Assembly: GCA_036785705.1 (NCBI GenBank)
Contig: JAWUZG010000001.1
Span: 3,162,001 to 3,226,000, forward strand
DNA: 64,000 nt
Reading direction: 5' to 3'
From: Acanthornis magna
Lineage: Eukaryota > Chordata > Aves > Passeriformes > Acanthizidae
The notes below the pieces were generated by a model that saw nothing but the letters and a program-made list of their open reading frames with translations, was not told the DNA's origin and did not search any database. This document shows, one piece after another, positions 12,401 to 25,609 of the stretch; position 1 is the first letter of the stretch, and every line of letters begins with the position of its first letter. Position numbers and translations under genes: made by a program.

Positions 12401-15400
12401 TCCAAAGTTTTATCAAATTCAATTAAATCTCAAAATGGTGACTTTTTTAGTAAAGTACTTTGTTGCCTGGGAAAAGATGACTTTGCTGTAAAGTTATTAT
12501 TGCAAATATAAAAAATTACCAAGAAAATCCTAGCAAAAAAACCACAGAACTGTGTTTTCACTTCCAAATACTAAAAATATGTGCTTTCCTGTGTTTTTAG
12601 GAAAAACATCTTTAGAAAGGTGTGTTCTATATGCAAACTATCGAGTTTTCCCAGCTTGGGACCAGAAAACCTTTGAGAAAATTTATAATCTGCTTAATTG
12701 AGCATATCAGCTTTTCTAGTGATTTTTGATGTCACTTTAATTGTATATAAATGAACACTAAGGTTAAAAATGTCTTCTCAGAATCACGTTTTTATAAAAA
12801 GATAAAAATTAGCCTAAGCTACCTTAAAATTCTCAAGAGTCTAAAAGGCAAATGAAAGAGAATGCCTTGCTTCTGATTTACATTTGATAAATGTCTAAAA
12901 CACCTAGGATTTTTTCCTTAAACACATATCTCCTGCTTTGAAGTACTGCTCGAAGGTTAGTTCCTGTGCAGATCACTCACACCATAAATTAATAGTGATC
13001 CATGGTTTGCATGTTGGCAGCTTCTTCTGCTTCAAAATTCATGTGCTATGAAAAGCGTATTCCAACATAAATTAACCAAGATGGCATTGTTCCAGCAATA
13101 TATACTTGTTCACTGCTGAAGCTCAAAGCATGATGTACCCACATTTGCTTCTTTGATGAAATAAACTTCAGTGGTCTCAAATCCCATTTTGGTGGTCCTC
13201 CATTGGGTCGAGAGTAGCAGCAACTTTGCACTTCTAAAAACTGTCCCCCTTTAGCATCCTTAACAATCTGTGCAGTGAAACACACTCTGGCCATTCCCTA
13301 CATTCAGTTACTTTAATCTTCTATAAATGCTAAATTTAGTAGGAAATATATGAGGTAATAATGATTATGCTAAATACTTCTGTTTTAGAGCTTAAGCAGT
13401 AACTCAAAACCACTGCATATCGCTTTATGAATGTTGTATAAATTAAACCATATTAACATACTCAATCATTTTTTTCAGTTTTCCTACCTAATAGCTCTTT
13501 TCATACAAGGAAGTACTTTATGAATTCCTACTACACAGTGGGTGATTTTTTACTCAAATCAAGTAGCAGCAGCTGTTAACAAAAATCACATTATTTGTCC
13601 TTAGTTGGCAGAATTATCCAGTAGCTTATTTTTTTGTTTGCCATCAAATCTGCAGGATTGCATTCACCTCATTTCCTTCTGTATCTGCAGAGGATTGTTG
13701 AAGTGACAGCCTGGACTAACTTAGCTGAAAGAATGGATTTAAAATACAAATTTCAACTCTAGTCCTAAGAATAAGCTTAGAATAAAGCTAAGCCAAAGCA
13801 ATGGGTAACACTGTGACACAATTTCAGAAAGAAAAAAAGACCATACCATTCTGAATTATAGCAAATAACAACAGAACATTTCTTCCTTCCACAGGAAGAA
13901 CCTCCATGAAAGGAGAGTAGTAGAAGAACCACACACTAGATCACCATGATAACACAAGGGGAAAGGGAAGACAAACAGAAAATTAAAGACAAGAATGTCT
14001 TAAATACTTTTGCAAAAGAATGGAATTGAAAGCCCAAGTCACAGAAAAATTCATTGGTAACTTCTAGACACGTAATTTCTAGGCACTTCCTCCTTCTCCT
14101 GGTGAAGTCCCACTAAATACACAAGTGATATACACAAATATATACAAATTGTAAAGCTCACAGGTGACCATCTGACAGAGAAGGTCTGGTTCCTCTCCCT
14201 TTGCTAGGTCTGGTTTAAGCAATTTCATGGAACAGCTTTGAATAACACTTTTCACCATTATGCTGACAAAGAGAACTTGTTAAAGTAACAAGTGTGAGAA
14301 AAAGTGAACAAAGGCACTGAAGAGTTCCTGGTAATAACCAAAACACCTTCTAAAGCAACAGTTCTGACCACATGCTGTTGCAAAATAAGACCTCACTTTA
14401 AGGAAACAAATACTGCAAATTGCCATGGACAGCTCATGCTTTTGCACACAAGTTCAAATGCAGGAATGCAAAGAGAAGACTCACAACACAACCACCACCA
14501 CAAGTGCAGACAAATTCAGAGAACAATGTTCATTGTCCATCACGGAAGCAGAGCTCTAAACTCAGATAGAATGGACAGGACAGAGCAAATTTTACAGCAG
14601 GTCCAATGTACTCTTCCACTCTCAGGGACGTTTAAAGGAAATTACCTACTTACTCTGAAATGAGTGGTGATTCAAAGTCTCACCACTTCACAACTGCACA
14701 ATAAGCAGGGATTCATTCCAACGTATCGTTAATTCCATAACTGATAAATAGTGGGTTTGCTGTGTTTTCAAAACAGGTTTTATCATACAGAAATGCAATT
14801 AATATATTGTTTTAAAAGTAGTTCCCCATGGAAGCATGTAAAGAAAAAAAAAAGCGTTTATCTAATGGTAGGAAGATGGGTGCAAAAAAAAGCATTTTGT
14901 ATCTCAATTACTAACCCAAGAAAACTACCACTTCTCTCCTTAAATGAAAATAATAATATCCTCAGGGTATATTAGGGCAAAAGGAAAGAATGTTAAATAG
15001 AGCTGAAATTTGTGGGGTTTATTTGGTTTTTTTTTTAACAGCAGTTCCTCATTATGATGATTAGCAACGAGTATTTCGAAGCAAAATCAGTCAAAGCAAG
15101 TGTATGACATATCAGAAGGAAGAATCCATGGCACATAATGCAAGACTCCAGTGGAGAGAAGACAGTTTAGTGGAGTTTTCATGGCAAATCTCTATAATGT
15201 CATATGAAAAATTCTAGACAGTCAAAATGAGGCATATTTGTATATTTAGGAGAAAGAGAAATACACAACTTTTCTCTAACAAGAGAGATCTGAACTTTCT
15301 TTTAAATAAATATTTGACTTTGGCAGCATAAGAGGTTGAACTTGGCACACTTCTTCCCAAGGGAGGGAACAGTTTAGCCACTCTCCTGACAAGAGGGTCT

Positions 15401-15685
15401 GACCCTGTCTCACAAAACTGAGAAGAGGAAAATGACAGCAAGTCCCTGCTGAATGACCAGGGAAAATCAAAGCAAGAATCACATTTATAATTGAACTGCT
15501 AAGAATACACATTTCATTGCTCTTTTAGTACATCATGATGTCACCTAACATGTTTGGTAATATTTACTGTACCTAGAAAATTCAGGATTGTGGCTGCATG
15601 TCACTATGAACAGTAACTTTGCAATTGTCCTGGCAACCTTGGAGCTCTTTCCTTAAGCTTTGATGTACAGACTTCATGGCCTTAA

Positions 15686-15937
15686 ACAGAAATGGTCTTG
15701 AGCTGAGACAGGGGAGATTCAGCTTATATGTAAGAAAAAAAAAATTTCACTGCTAGGGTGGTCAGGCTCTGGAACAGGCTGCCCAGGCAGGTGGTGGAGT
15801 CACCATCCCTGGAGGTGTTGAAGAGGCATCTGGAGCTGGTGCTGGTGGTGTGGTTTAGGGGTTGATGTGATGGTGCTGGGTTTACAGCTGGACTTGATGA
15901 TCTTAAGTCTCTTCCAACACTGATGATTCTATGACTC
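15686..15937 (+). mobile_element. CR1 LINE 3'-end fragment, plus orientation
   Basis: Contains the typical CR1 3' block: a GGAACAGGCTGCCCAGGCAG-like motif near 15770, then GGTGGTGGAGTCACCATCCC, the GGACTTGATGATCTTAAG motif, and a terminal ATTCTATGA unit near 15926. CR1 elements are usually 5'-truncated and end in short ATTCTATGA-type repeats rather than poly(A), as here. The start is approximate because the 5' side (CTGAGACAGGGGAGATTC) is diverged. Orientation is antisense to USP6NL. Confidence 0.88.
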
Positions 15938-17827
15938 TCCTACTAAAACTCTGAAATTAAAATTATACCAAATCCCTGGTTTTTTTAATGTTTCTTTGAT
16001 TATTACCAAATTACAGCAACCATGCTTCTTTCTTTAACTGCTATTACCCAAAATCTCAGCTGCCAAAAACCCTCACAGACCTATCCTTACAGCTCTTATC
16101 TGGAGAGAACTCGCTCTTGTACCCACCCAAATCAGCAGGAGTGCTGTGCAAGACTTATTGCTCTTGGACGTGTGGTTCAATAGGCATATGGGAGAAAATA
16201 TTAAGGAATGCACAAAGAATACTTCAGAGACAAGAACTATTTTCCAGCAAGGCTACATACAAATTACCAAGAATTAGAATCCAAGAGGGCATAACTGGTT
16301 GCTCATCATATTGCTCCCTATCAAAAAGTTCAGGGTAAAATAATAATACTGAAGGGGAAAAAAAAAATCAGTAGTTTCATTTGGAAACATTTAATGGAGT
16401 AGCTCAATCCTTGACTGAGCTCTCCGTTTCTTTGCTCCTTTAACTCATTTTTGGAGCACGCTGTAAAAATGCATTAGAGCTAATAAAAATGCAGTATGGT
16501 TTTTTTTAAAGAATGAAGTTTGATGGAGAAGAGCAGGTAGGTCTCTATCTCAGCAAAAGAAAGAATGAATTCCGCTATTTGAAAAGCTCCTCTGGCAATG
16601 TGATAATCTCCATCATTAGCAAACTATTCTCAAAGCATGTTCACTGCTTTAACAGGCTCATGGGATAAAGACTAAGGGTGTGAGTCACACTCTCAGCTGC
16701 TGTGAATTGGTACAATTCCATCAGAAGCAGCACAGAGCTACTGTAAGAGTAGGACAAGAATCTAACCCAAATTTTGGAGAGAGCATCATGAATGGGGTGA
16801 GAGACAGACTACATCAGTATTTTCTACCACTAGTACTTCTATTGTACCACTTTATATTCCCTAGGGGATAAAAATTCCACATAAACAACCTTGAAAAATA
16901 AACCTCCAATCTGCCCAATCTCACTATGCTGATCCTGGAATGTTTATTACCATATGAGCATCTGCCACAGTAAATATACATCCCCAGTTCCCATTTACTG
17001 AGCAGGGAGTAAAAGGAAAAACATATTTAAACTGAATCACCCAAGTCAGAGCACAAAATCTAACAATATTGGTTATTGCTCTAAGATAACAATCATTAAT
17101 ATAAGTTCATGCAAACCTTGATAATCACTAGGTCTGAAAAGAGCTCGTATGGTGTAGGCTAAAGAAATGGAAGTACTTTTTAATTTTTTGAATGATGTCA
17201 TGACTGCTATGATTTTCACAGCTGATCACCAAAAGATACCAGAACAATTCTGCTATTGGCATTCACCAGTGAACAATGGAAAGAAAAAAGATCCTGACAG
17301 TAGCAGTAAATAAACTGAAGTTTCTTCTGTTATTTCTACTTCATAACCACTAAGGTCTGAACACTTAAAACACTTTCCACAATATATTAGCCAGAATATT
17401 TAAGTCAGAATCTGTATTTTCCAATGAGGAGCAGTAAAATTTGGACTTCAGATGTACCTGCCCCAAATTCTAAAAATCAATGTTATTCTTATTCTACTTA
17501 GAAATGCAAAACTGTGATCTTGAACAGTTTTCTTAGAAAAGAAAACTGAACACCTCTCTCACAGCCAGGTGATATACAGAGAGAGAAATAAAAAAGAACC
17601 ATCAAGAATATATACATAAGGATGCTTAAAAGAGACCAGATAACACAAATCCTTATTGCCAGCTAGAAATGAAAACTGTGGGACAGTTTATTATTTTAAA
17701 TACTTCTGCTTGGTCAGCATCTGATCGAAAGACCGAAATCAGCAGTTCCAACAGGTACCAAACAGAGGAACTTGGCTGATGCTTCTCCCTCGGGGCGATG
17801 CTGCTCAGTGCTTTACAGCAGTAAATT

Positions 17828-17855
17828 ACAGATTTCAGTACAGATTTCAGTACAG
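17828..17855. repeat. Perfect 12-bp tandem duplication
   Basis: The unit acagatttcagt occurs twice back to back, followed by a partial third copy (acag). It lies in intron and probably arose by replication slippage. Confidence 0.9.
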
Positions 17856-19634
17856 AGCCACTCAGGACCTGGACTACCCTGGCCAGGGGTATATGGGTGT
17901 GGTGACCTAAATGCAGGAAGATGCTGTTCAGAAATGCTCAAATTTCAGCTTTCTGTACCATCCTAGGAAGGCACAGAGGCCATTAGGCTTATCCTGCTCT
18001 GACTCTTGGCCTGGTGTTGAAAGGCCCCAAAGAGGATCAGCTCTTTAAACTGGTGCTGACCTTTACAGTTGCAAAATGCTGTTCTCAGCTTCTACCCTAC
18101 TTTAGGATCACGTACAAAGTTTGGGCTGTTTTGCAAACTTCAATCAGCCAATGCTCTTGTGACCATTCAACCTTAACATTATGTGGGGCAGGGAGGAAGG
18201 GGAGGGAATAAAGTTATTTTGCCCTTATAGCTAACTGGAGAGTTTCACAAAAAATAAATACAAGGATATATATTCATGAAAAATAAATCTTTAAGTATGT
18301 GTTTCAATGACTATCAGTTAAAGCTTAAATTCTTACACATTTTCAAAAATATTGACTGTCATTTGTATTTCTTGCTTTCTTTTGCTGCCTTAAATCCTTT
18401 AATAATTTTTAGCTATAAAAGTAATTCATATAATTGTCACATCTAAATAGACAAATCAATACAGATATTACAGAAACTGTCAGTTTAAGTAAAATGCCTT
18501 TTAAAACATTTCTAGTTGTAGCAGGGAACTTGCCACCACCTAAGGAAAAAGGTACTTACTTTAGTAGCTTTTTTAACCATTCCAAAGCAGCACCACATCA
18601 ACTGAAGAATTCAAGGAGGGGGAAGGGGGAAATACCAAATCTCAAAGCATTACTGGAATGCCTGCTATGAGCTTCAAGACACTCAGAAATTCCTTCAGTA
18701 TTTTTTCCCTGAAGTTATTCCCTTATCAACGACTGCTGCTAGAAAAAATGTAAATATAAGTATCTACAAGGTAAAGAAAAGGGCTGATGAAAAGAACAGT
18801 CTACAGTGAAAATACTGAGGACATTTACTTTAAAATTTCGCCAGGTTCCAAGATAGAACAGAGAGGAACTGCTTTTTTGTGGGGAGCAGGGTCACACAAG
18901 GTTGACCAAAAGATACAACATATCCAAGAACAGGGGGAAAAAAAGGAAAAACTGACCAAACAAACCCCATACTTTTTATGAATACCAAACACATTCCGCC
19001 TTTTTCATTTCCAAAAACAGCTAAAGCAGTTTTTTTAATGACTATCTGTGAAGAGATCCTAGGCATTTCTCCCATTCCTAAAATACTTGATTGCAAAAGT
19101 CATCTATTACAGGCTAAGGCTTAATCCGAGCCCCATGGGAGTCCCCCAAGATGGTCTGCTGGACTTCCATCAGCTACAGGCACAGCACGAAGCATCCACC
19201 TCCTGCACCTTCTAGAAAAGAATATCCAATCTCATCAAAACCCTGGCAGATTGTATATACAGACACTGGTGCTAGACTTCAGAGGAAGAAATGTTCCTTT
19301 CAAAATTGAATGGCACTTTTCACATCAGCCTGACTGCTCAGCATTCCTGCACTAGCATGTGAAATCAGCAGCCCAGCAGGCTTTTTACTGGAAAACAAAT
19401 TGCATTGAATAAGGATCATGGATCACACTTTCTTGGGAAAGGATATTGCTGCCTTTTCTTTTTTCTTTAAATATTTTTAGGTTTATTGGTAACCACAGTG
19501 CACTTGTATAAAATATACTGGTCTGCTCTCTCAGTATTTGTGGTCATGACTAAGACAAGCTCCCTGACATGGGATTCTCTGCAAGAGATATTATAAAAGT
19601 GAAGTGTCAAGTTTTAATAGGCAATTCCATGTAA

Positions 19635-19687
19635 TAGGAATATTTAATTTACTAAATTAATGTATTAATTTAATATACTATTCCTTG
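19635..19687. repeat. AT-rich imperfect inverted repeat
   Basis: An outer pair, aggaata and tattcct, encloses nearly pure A+T with matching aaattaat / attaattt arms, giving an imperfect palindrome of about 50 bp. It could extrude as a hairpin. No function is apparent. Confidence 0.7.
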
Positions 19688-22600
19688 TATACCAGGTGAC
19701 ACTGAGGAAGATCAGCAGCACTTGATAGAAACAAGTCTGTATTAATTAAAAGGAACAATACTAATTGGAGAGACAGAAGACAGACAGAGATATGTGGAAG
19801 AGGATGTTCAGAACACGGCTGGAGGTGTACTCCCAGTGGGAGGCACTCAATACCCAGGTGGGGGAAGACACATAAGACACAAGGAGCAGAAGGTGAAAAT
19901 AAGTAAAAACCAGGACCAGCAGAAAGAAGTCATTATATGCAGGGCCTCCTGCATCGCCACCTCAAAGGAACTGGGGTGATCCAAGGGTAACCCACGACAA
20001 AAAGCAGGGGAAGTTTATCCTGGAGACAGAGGGGAGACAGGTGTTTCCTCTAGGTGCCTGTTAAACTTTTATGTTTTGGAGTGTTCCTACCCAGCATCCA
20101 ATTCAGCAGTCAGATGTCAAGTTATTTGGCAGTAAATTATGAAAAAAGTTCCCCAAGCTGAGACTGGTTTGCCTGCAATACCACATGGCTTAAATAAACC
20201 ACAACCCACCACTTCCTTATAGCCTTGCAACAACAGTAGTTGGTAAAGGCCAAATTTTCTATAGTTTAGCCAATAATGAGATTTTCACTCTTCCTGCTCC
20301 TGCATGACTCTCATGTACAATTGATGTTTTCAGAAGAGTAGCTTGTACCTGCTGCAATTTAGTCAGTGTCACTGACACAGTTGCATTCTGTTTTGTACAA
20401 TCGGGTCTTGAACTGTCTCAAGAGACAGTCCCCTTGGGCTCCCCACAGGTTATTTCACAGCTTAGCTTTGCTGGAAACCTTCTTCCTACATCCAACTTCC
20501 CTCTAAAACTTCCCTTTATTCACTTCAAATAAGTCTCATTATTATAATGCTCTGGTACTTCTCATACTGAACATACTTTCTTGTTCCCCAAATTCATTAG
20601 GTATTAACTCAGCTTTTCCCTTTTTTTGTTTTAAATAGCTGTTTTAATAACCTGTCCACTCCAATTTCCTTTTAATATCCAAAGTTAACTAGAACATTCA
20701 CATTCATTTGCAGAACTACAAAATAAAGTACTGCAGGAAAGAAATAAAATTGTGTTCTGAAGGCAGCAGCTACTAAAAATTTAAGATAATATTGGGTAAA
20801 GATGGTCCTAACTACTGTAAACAAGAAATACTACAACACTTAGAACTGATCAGAGATGCCAGATATATCAATTGAGGTTCTTAAAAGAAGATTGAAATGA
20901 CAAATTTCACTTGAAGGGAAATGTTATATCTGATTGCAATCACAATCCAATTTTTCCACTGTTAATTAAAAAGGCACCTTCCCTGTACCTCTCAGTCTGC
21001 TCTCTGAAGAAAACCTGAGCCCACTTCTACTGCTGTGGCAGGAAGACAATAGAAGTGTTAAATCTTCAGGTTCCTCAAGTTTACAAATTCCCAGTTTAAC
21101 ACACAAATAAGGACACTGGGACACTAGAATTACAGATTTACATCAAAACTACTCTTTAAATGTCTCTAGTCTTCACATTCTCCCATTTTCTACCCAGTGG
21201 CAAAGTTACACAGGCAGCCTTAGTGCTTCAATCCTTCAAAATTATCTTTTCTACCCTATCAGCAATCAACTGAACCTTGAATGCCCCTCCACAGAGCCAA
21301 GGAAAGCTGCAAACAGGACACAGACAAGGAAAAAGAGAAAACTACTGATAATAATCAAAGTCTATTGTACTTGGGAAAACAACCCCGATTTTGTATCAGG
21401 TTCCTCACACGGAGCACACTTCTGACACAAGACATCTCTCTTAGTATTTTAAGATGTCAATATAAACAAGATTACAAATCACTGTACACTTTAAAAAGGG
21501 CACTGTAAGTTTGGTACTGCCCCCACATTTTGTTTTCAATGTGCATCAGCCCGTTTGCTAATTTACACTGTGAACACCTGATAGGTCATAGGGAATTACA
21601 GCTCTCATGGATGATAACCATTTGAGGCTTTTGGTACATCCTGCTTCATTTCAAACTCTCACAGAACAGGAGTTTCTGTCAGACACAGCAGGCCCTGTAT
21701 GACAGCACACACGAACCCAGACCATAGTTAAAATCTACATTGCAATATAAATTGTCTTTTCAGGGCAAGACAGTTGATATGTTCATCCTAATTATATTTC
21801 TTCTATTAGGAGAGCTTTTGCTTCCCAGGAAAATAAAAACATCATTTGCAATGAATTTGTCTTAATCATAAAGCAGCCTTGAGAGCATTCCCAGGTGAAA
21901 TCTGCCCTGTAACAAGACATGGATAAGCTAAAAAATAGGCACAATTAGTGAGGACATTATCTGCATACACTGTTAACCTGTGCAGCCTTAATGTAATTTA
22001 AACCTTTCAGCTTTCATCCGTTGAAGCTGACTATATAGAGAATTAATTCTGTGCTGGTGAGTTTCTGGGGAAACTGGGGTAATGACTGACAGCAGTAGCA
22101 ACTGGAGAGGACTTGAGTAGCAATCTTCTATGCCCAACACATAAAAATGCAAGTATCACAATAAAAGTAACAGGAAAAGTTCAGGAGTTCACAAAGATAC
22201 CGAAATCAGAGGTGAACCCTGCAGTGGTTTCCATTACTTCTGCCCAAAAAATAAAATAACTCTGACATCCATTCTCCATTAGGAATGCTACAACTGCAGC
22301 TACACCACCAGGCACGTGGTGCTGCAGCTGTGGTTTACCAGCACAAGGAGCTCTTTGTGTAGAACAGATCTGTTTGAATGTCATACATCAAATTAACTCA
22401 CCCCAATGATGCAGAAGCAGTCTGCAGGTAAAGATGACTTTTTAACTGACGGCTTATAAAAACAATGACATTGCAAAAGGGAAGGAGGGAGGGGAAAAAG
22501 TCCCCTGAAAAACAAAACATACACACCCCCATCACCCTTCCCAATACTTTAATTTACATAGGTATTACTAATGTTTCCTATTATCACTGACTTTTTTAAA

Positions 22601-23414
22601 CTGCATTTCATGTATTCAAACATAAATGCCTAACAGCAAGAACACCAGAGATTCCTAATATTATCAAAAGTAGCAAGTCAGCTTGTGTTCAATTTCTGCA
22701 AGCAGGATATTTACCTCTGCCAACCACAAAAACCCTAATATAATTTAAGATTCTAATCCTCTATTTGCCAAAAAGTCAGAGATTATGTTACAAAGGAGGC
22801 ACCTACAGGGGAACTGCATCTGGATTCTGGCATCTTTTGACTTAACTTTAATATTCAACATTAGGTCCCAAATCAGCAGAGATTTCGGTAAAGTTAAAAA
22901 ATGTATTAAGTCAAAAGACATTAATCTTTGAAAGACTGACATACATGGTTGCTCATATACAACCATTGAGTAACCTTAATGTGTTGAGATCTTTTTTAAA
23001 ATAAACATTTTAACAAAATTTTTATAAATCTTTCCAAGAACTCCAAGTTTGTTTACATGCAACTAATTTACTAACAACCAAAATTTATCTGCAATTCAGC
23101 TTGAAATATCTTTTTTGTAGACCATCAATTTTCATTCCTGAATAAATTATTTTAAAACATTTCACTCCCTATGCAGGATCAAGTTACAGAAATAAAAAAC
23201 CAGACAGAAACTGAATTGAAAAGCACAGTGAAAGATTAGCCAGTAGTAACACTTACACAGCAGTTTCCAAAATATCTGTTAAAAAGGCATAATAATACTT
23301 TCACCAAATACGTAATACAATAAAGAGCCTGAATATTAATAGTATTAATTTATCTTATTGCTACTATGGCAATTGCAATTTAGGTCTTATTTTCTTTACA
23401 AGCTTGCTACTTAC

Positions 23415-23497
23415 TGTAGAAACCCAAATCTGTCTGTGACTTTGTAAAGACGGTAGTCAGCATCTTCCCACGGTTCAATCTGAGCACCCTCACGTCC
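23415..23497 (-). CDS. USP6NL: USP6NL coding exon (conserved WEDADY / FGFL block)
   Basis: Seen: a pyrimidine-rich acceptor (tttccctttag) is followed by 83 nt and the strong donor CTACA|gtaagt. It starts in phase 0 and ends two bases into a codon. It reads GREGAQIEPWEDADYRLYK, then VTDRFGFL, with the final CA completed by T of the next exon to give His. Known: the EPWEDADY...KVTDRFGFLH motif is diagnostic of the N-terminal region of USP6NL/RN-tre. The short tract after DADY reads RLYK here where I recall LVYK in the human protein. Neighbours: a 16.9-kb intron separates it from the next exon, and a 2.0-kb intron carrying an LTR separates it from the previous one. This exon gives the most secure identification in the window. 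Confidence 0.95.
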
Positions 23498-24224
23498 CTA
23501 AAGGGAAAGGAAAAAAAAAAACCCAAATTATGTTTTATGACACAATAAATTAAGACATGTAAGACAGCATTCAACTACTCAAAGCATAACCTTTGGGACA
23601 TGCTGGCAGGAGGTGAGAGGAGGGGGAAGAGAACACCAGTCCTAAACTGACCTGACAAGAAAAAGGAGAGCAGCACACCTATCCCAGCCCTTACGAACAG
23701 CATTTTCATCACAGGAAATATCTTTTGATCACTGCTATACGCAGAATGCATTTCAACCACAGACTCACAGTAATCCCACATCTGCTGTCAAGATCCACAA
23801 TAATCCATCAAGGTCCCCACAGAGCACCTTCTACTCGTTTCATTTCCGAAATCCATCTTTACTGCAAGAGCACATCCTGCAGACAGTCCTGAGTTACCAT
23901 CCATGCTGACTTACAGCAGCTGGCACACAATGCAGCACTGAGTTTTCCTTCAGTGATGTGTCCATTCATGTTCCACTCCTCTACTCCAATTGCCAATCTT
24001 GCAGAAGGCTTGCACAACTTTAACTGAGTTTCAGCTCTAGCTTCTTCTGGTACGGGCTATGCACAGGTTTCTGGGTATGAAGAGAGGCCACCACTCAAAA
24101 TGTGAATTGTACGGGGTTTGTGTGGCCTGATTTTAGTAGCAGGGGGCTCCAGGGGTGGTGCTTCTGAGAAGCTGTTGGAAGCTTCCCCCACATCCCAAGT
24201 CAGCCAGCTCCAGGATGGACCTGC

Positions 24225-24445
24225 CACTGGCCAAGGCCCAGCCCATCACTGGAGCAGGTTTGGTGGCAGAACTTGTGACCCCACGGGGGACCCACACTGG
24301 AGCAGCCTGTGCCTGACTGACCCTGTGAGAGGGACCAATGTTGGAGCAGCTCACAAGGAACTGCAGCCCATGGGAAGGACCCACACCAGAGAAGTTCATG
24401 AAGAACTTCAGCCTGGGGGAGGGACCCCACACTGGAGAAAGAGTT
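24225..24445 (+). repeat. Imperfect tandem units within the LTR
   Basis: Units resembling ggaccCACACTGGAGcagc recur at roughly 40-60 bp spacing (near 24290, 24332, 24377 and 24422) with substitutions. The same units are seen in reverse orientation in the 43.7-44.1 kb LTR, so the array is a property of the LTR family. Confidence 0.75.
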
Positions 24446-24657
24446 TAAGGAGTCAAACCTCCAAGCAGGAAGGAGCCACAGAAAAAGCATGGGATAAACT
24501 GACCACAGCACCCATTCCCCATCCTCCTGTGCTGTTAGGGTGGAGGAAGTAGAGAAAATTGGGAGCAAAGTTAAGCCTGGAAAGAAGGGAGGGGTGGGGA
24601 GAAAAGTTTTAAGATTCAGTTTTTATTTTCTTACCATCCTACTCAGATTTGATTGGT

Positions 24658-24663
24658 AATAAA
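24658..24663 (+). terminator. LTR polyadenylation signal AATAAA
   Basis: Canonical AATAAA within the R region of the plus-strand LTR. It is antisense to USP6NL, so it should not affect host transcripts. Confidence 0.6.
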
Positions 24664-25535
24664 TTAAACAGATTTTCTCTAGTCAGGTCTGCTTTGCCCA
24701 TGACAGTCATGGCGAAGGATGTCTCCCTGCCTTTAGCCCAACTCATGAGCCTTTTGTTATATTTTCTCTCGCCTGCCCAGCTGTGGATGGCGGTGACAGG
24801 GAAGCTTTGGGGGGCACCTGGTACCAGCCACGCAGGAGGGCGTTTTTCCTTATTCCAAGGTCAAGAGCCACTGACTCACCTGCCCACTGAGCAAATCACC
24901 AGTAAGTCTAGCATATAAAATATTTCATGAACTCTACAAACAAGTCTATTGCTCTGTACTCCAATGGCACTTAAAAAGTCCCTGAGTGCTAGAAAAATAC
25001 CTGAATACCGTGTAAGCACTCTCGGTATCCTCTGTGCCAGGCTTTTCCAAAGAAGGGGTCCAAGAATGAACATGACATGACCAGGGCATTTCTTTAGTTC
25101 CTCACAACAATATTAGAAACAATACAGTTCATTCATCTTTTACTTTTTCTGCATTGATTTCAGTGTTTCTACTACCATAACCAAATATTAAATAAATGAA
25201 AAGTAAAATGACAGTCCTTCTGATCTCATAGATATACTGAGCATCCTCAAACACCCCACTTTCCCTACTTCTAATATAAACACACTCCCTGAAATAGTTC
25301 CAAAGCAATTTGCTATGCACCTGAAAAATGAGTTGATTGAGTCATTATCCAGAATATCCCCCATGGAGGGAGAACTTAACTCACCGAGAGGCCAGTGTAT
25401 CGTTAAACCATCAGATTAGTACTCAACAGAGTATTTTAAACAACAGCTAGTTGGAATTATGATTCAGTTTTTAAACAGACATATTACTAAGATTCATTAT
25501 AAAATGTCTTTTAAATTATTAATAAGTTCACTTAC

Positions 25536-25609
25536 TCTGTCATACTTGGCAACTATCTCTGCTCGTTCCTGGGCAAGTTTGATAGCAGCATCCTGCTCAG
25601 CATCTGCAC
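25536..25609 (-). CDS. USP6NL: USP6NL coding exon (LAQERAEIVAKYDR), common splice target
   Basis: Seen: the acceptor cctctacag is followed by 74 nt, then ATGACAGA|gtaagtg. The exon begins with the last two bases of a codon (GT), so it needs an upstream exon ending in one base; G gives Gly. It then encodes ADAEQDAAIKLAQERAE followed by IVAKYDR and ends in phase 0. Known: LAQERAEIVAKYDR is near the N-terminus of USP6NL in vertebrates. Inference: this is the exon at which alternative first exons converge. Two upstream ATG-containing exons in this window end in the required single G. A second AG six bases inside the exon (after GTGCAG) could act as a tandem acceptor and would drop two residues without shifting the frame. 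Confidence 0.94.

Larger units (their letters stand above)
6468..23414 (-). other. USP6NL: USP6NL large intron (16.9 kb)
   Basis: Runs from the donor gtaagt at 23414 to the acceptor at 6468. It holds one CR1 fragment (15.69-15.94 kb), a 12-bp tandem duplication near 17.83 kb, an AT-rich imperfect palindrome near 19.66 kb and a G-run near 10.53 kb. No further exon with supporting splice sites and recognisable protein was found. Confidence 0.8.
24108..24835 (+). mobile_element. Solo LTR of an avian endogenous retrovirus, plus orientation
   Basis: Starts with a TGTACGGGGTTTGTGTGG terminus that matches, in reverse complement, the far end of the LTR at 43518-44376. An intact AATAAA lies at 24658-24663, followed by the family-typical tract ending GGCACCTGGTACCAGCCA. 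The expected terminal CA box is missing, so the 3' end is truncated or diverged and the end given is approximate. The middle (about 24225-24445) holds several imperfect repeats of a GGGACCCACACTGGAGCAG-type unit. No primer-binding site or retroviral gene follows, so it is a solo LTR. It is antisense to USP6NL. Open frames inside it on both strands are not viral genes. The class is likely ERVL- or ERVK-like; I cannot name the subfamily. Confidence 0.82.
23498..25535 (-). other. USP6NL: USP6NL intron (2.0 kb) carrying an LTR
   Basis: Separates the exon at 25536-25609 from that at 23415-23497; donor gtaagtg at 25535, acceptor tttag at 23498. More than a third is a plus-strand LTR (24108-24835). 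The remainder shows no recognised feature. Confidence 0.85.
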
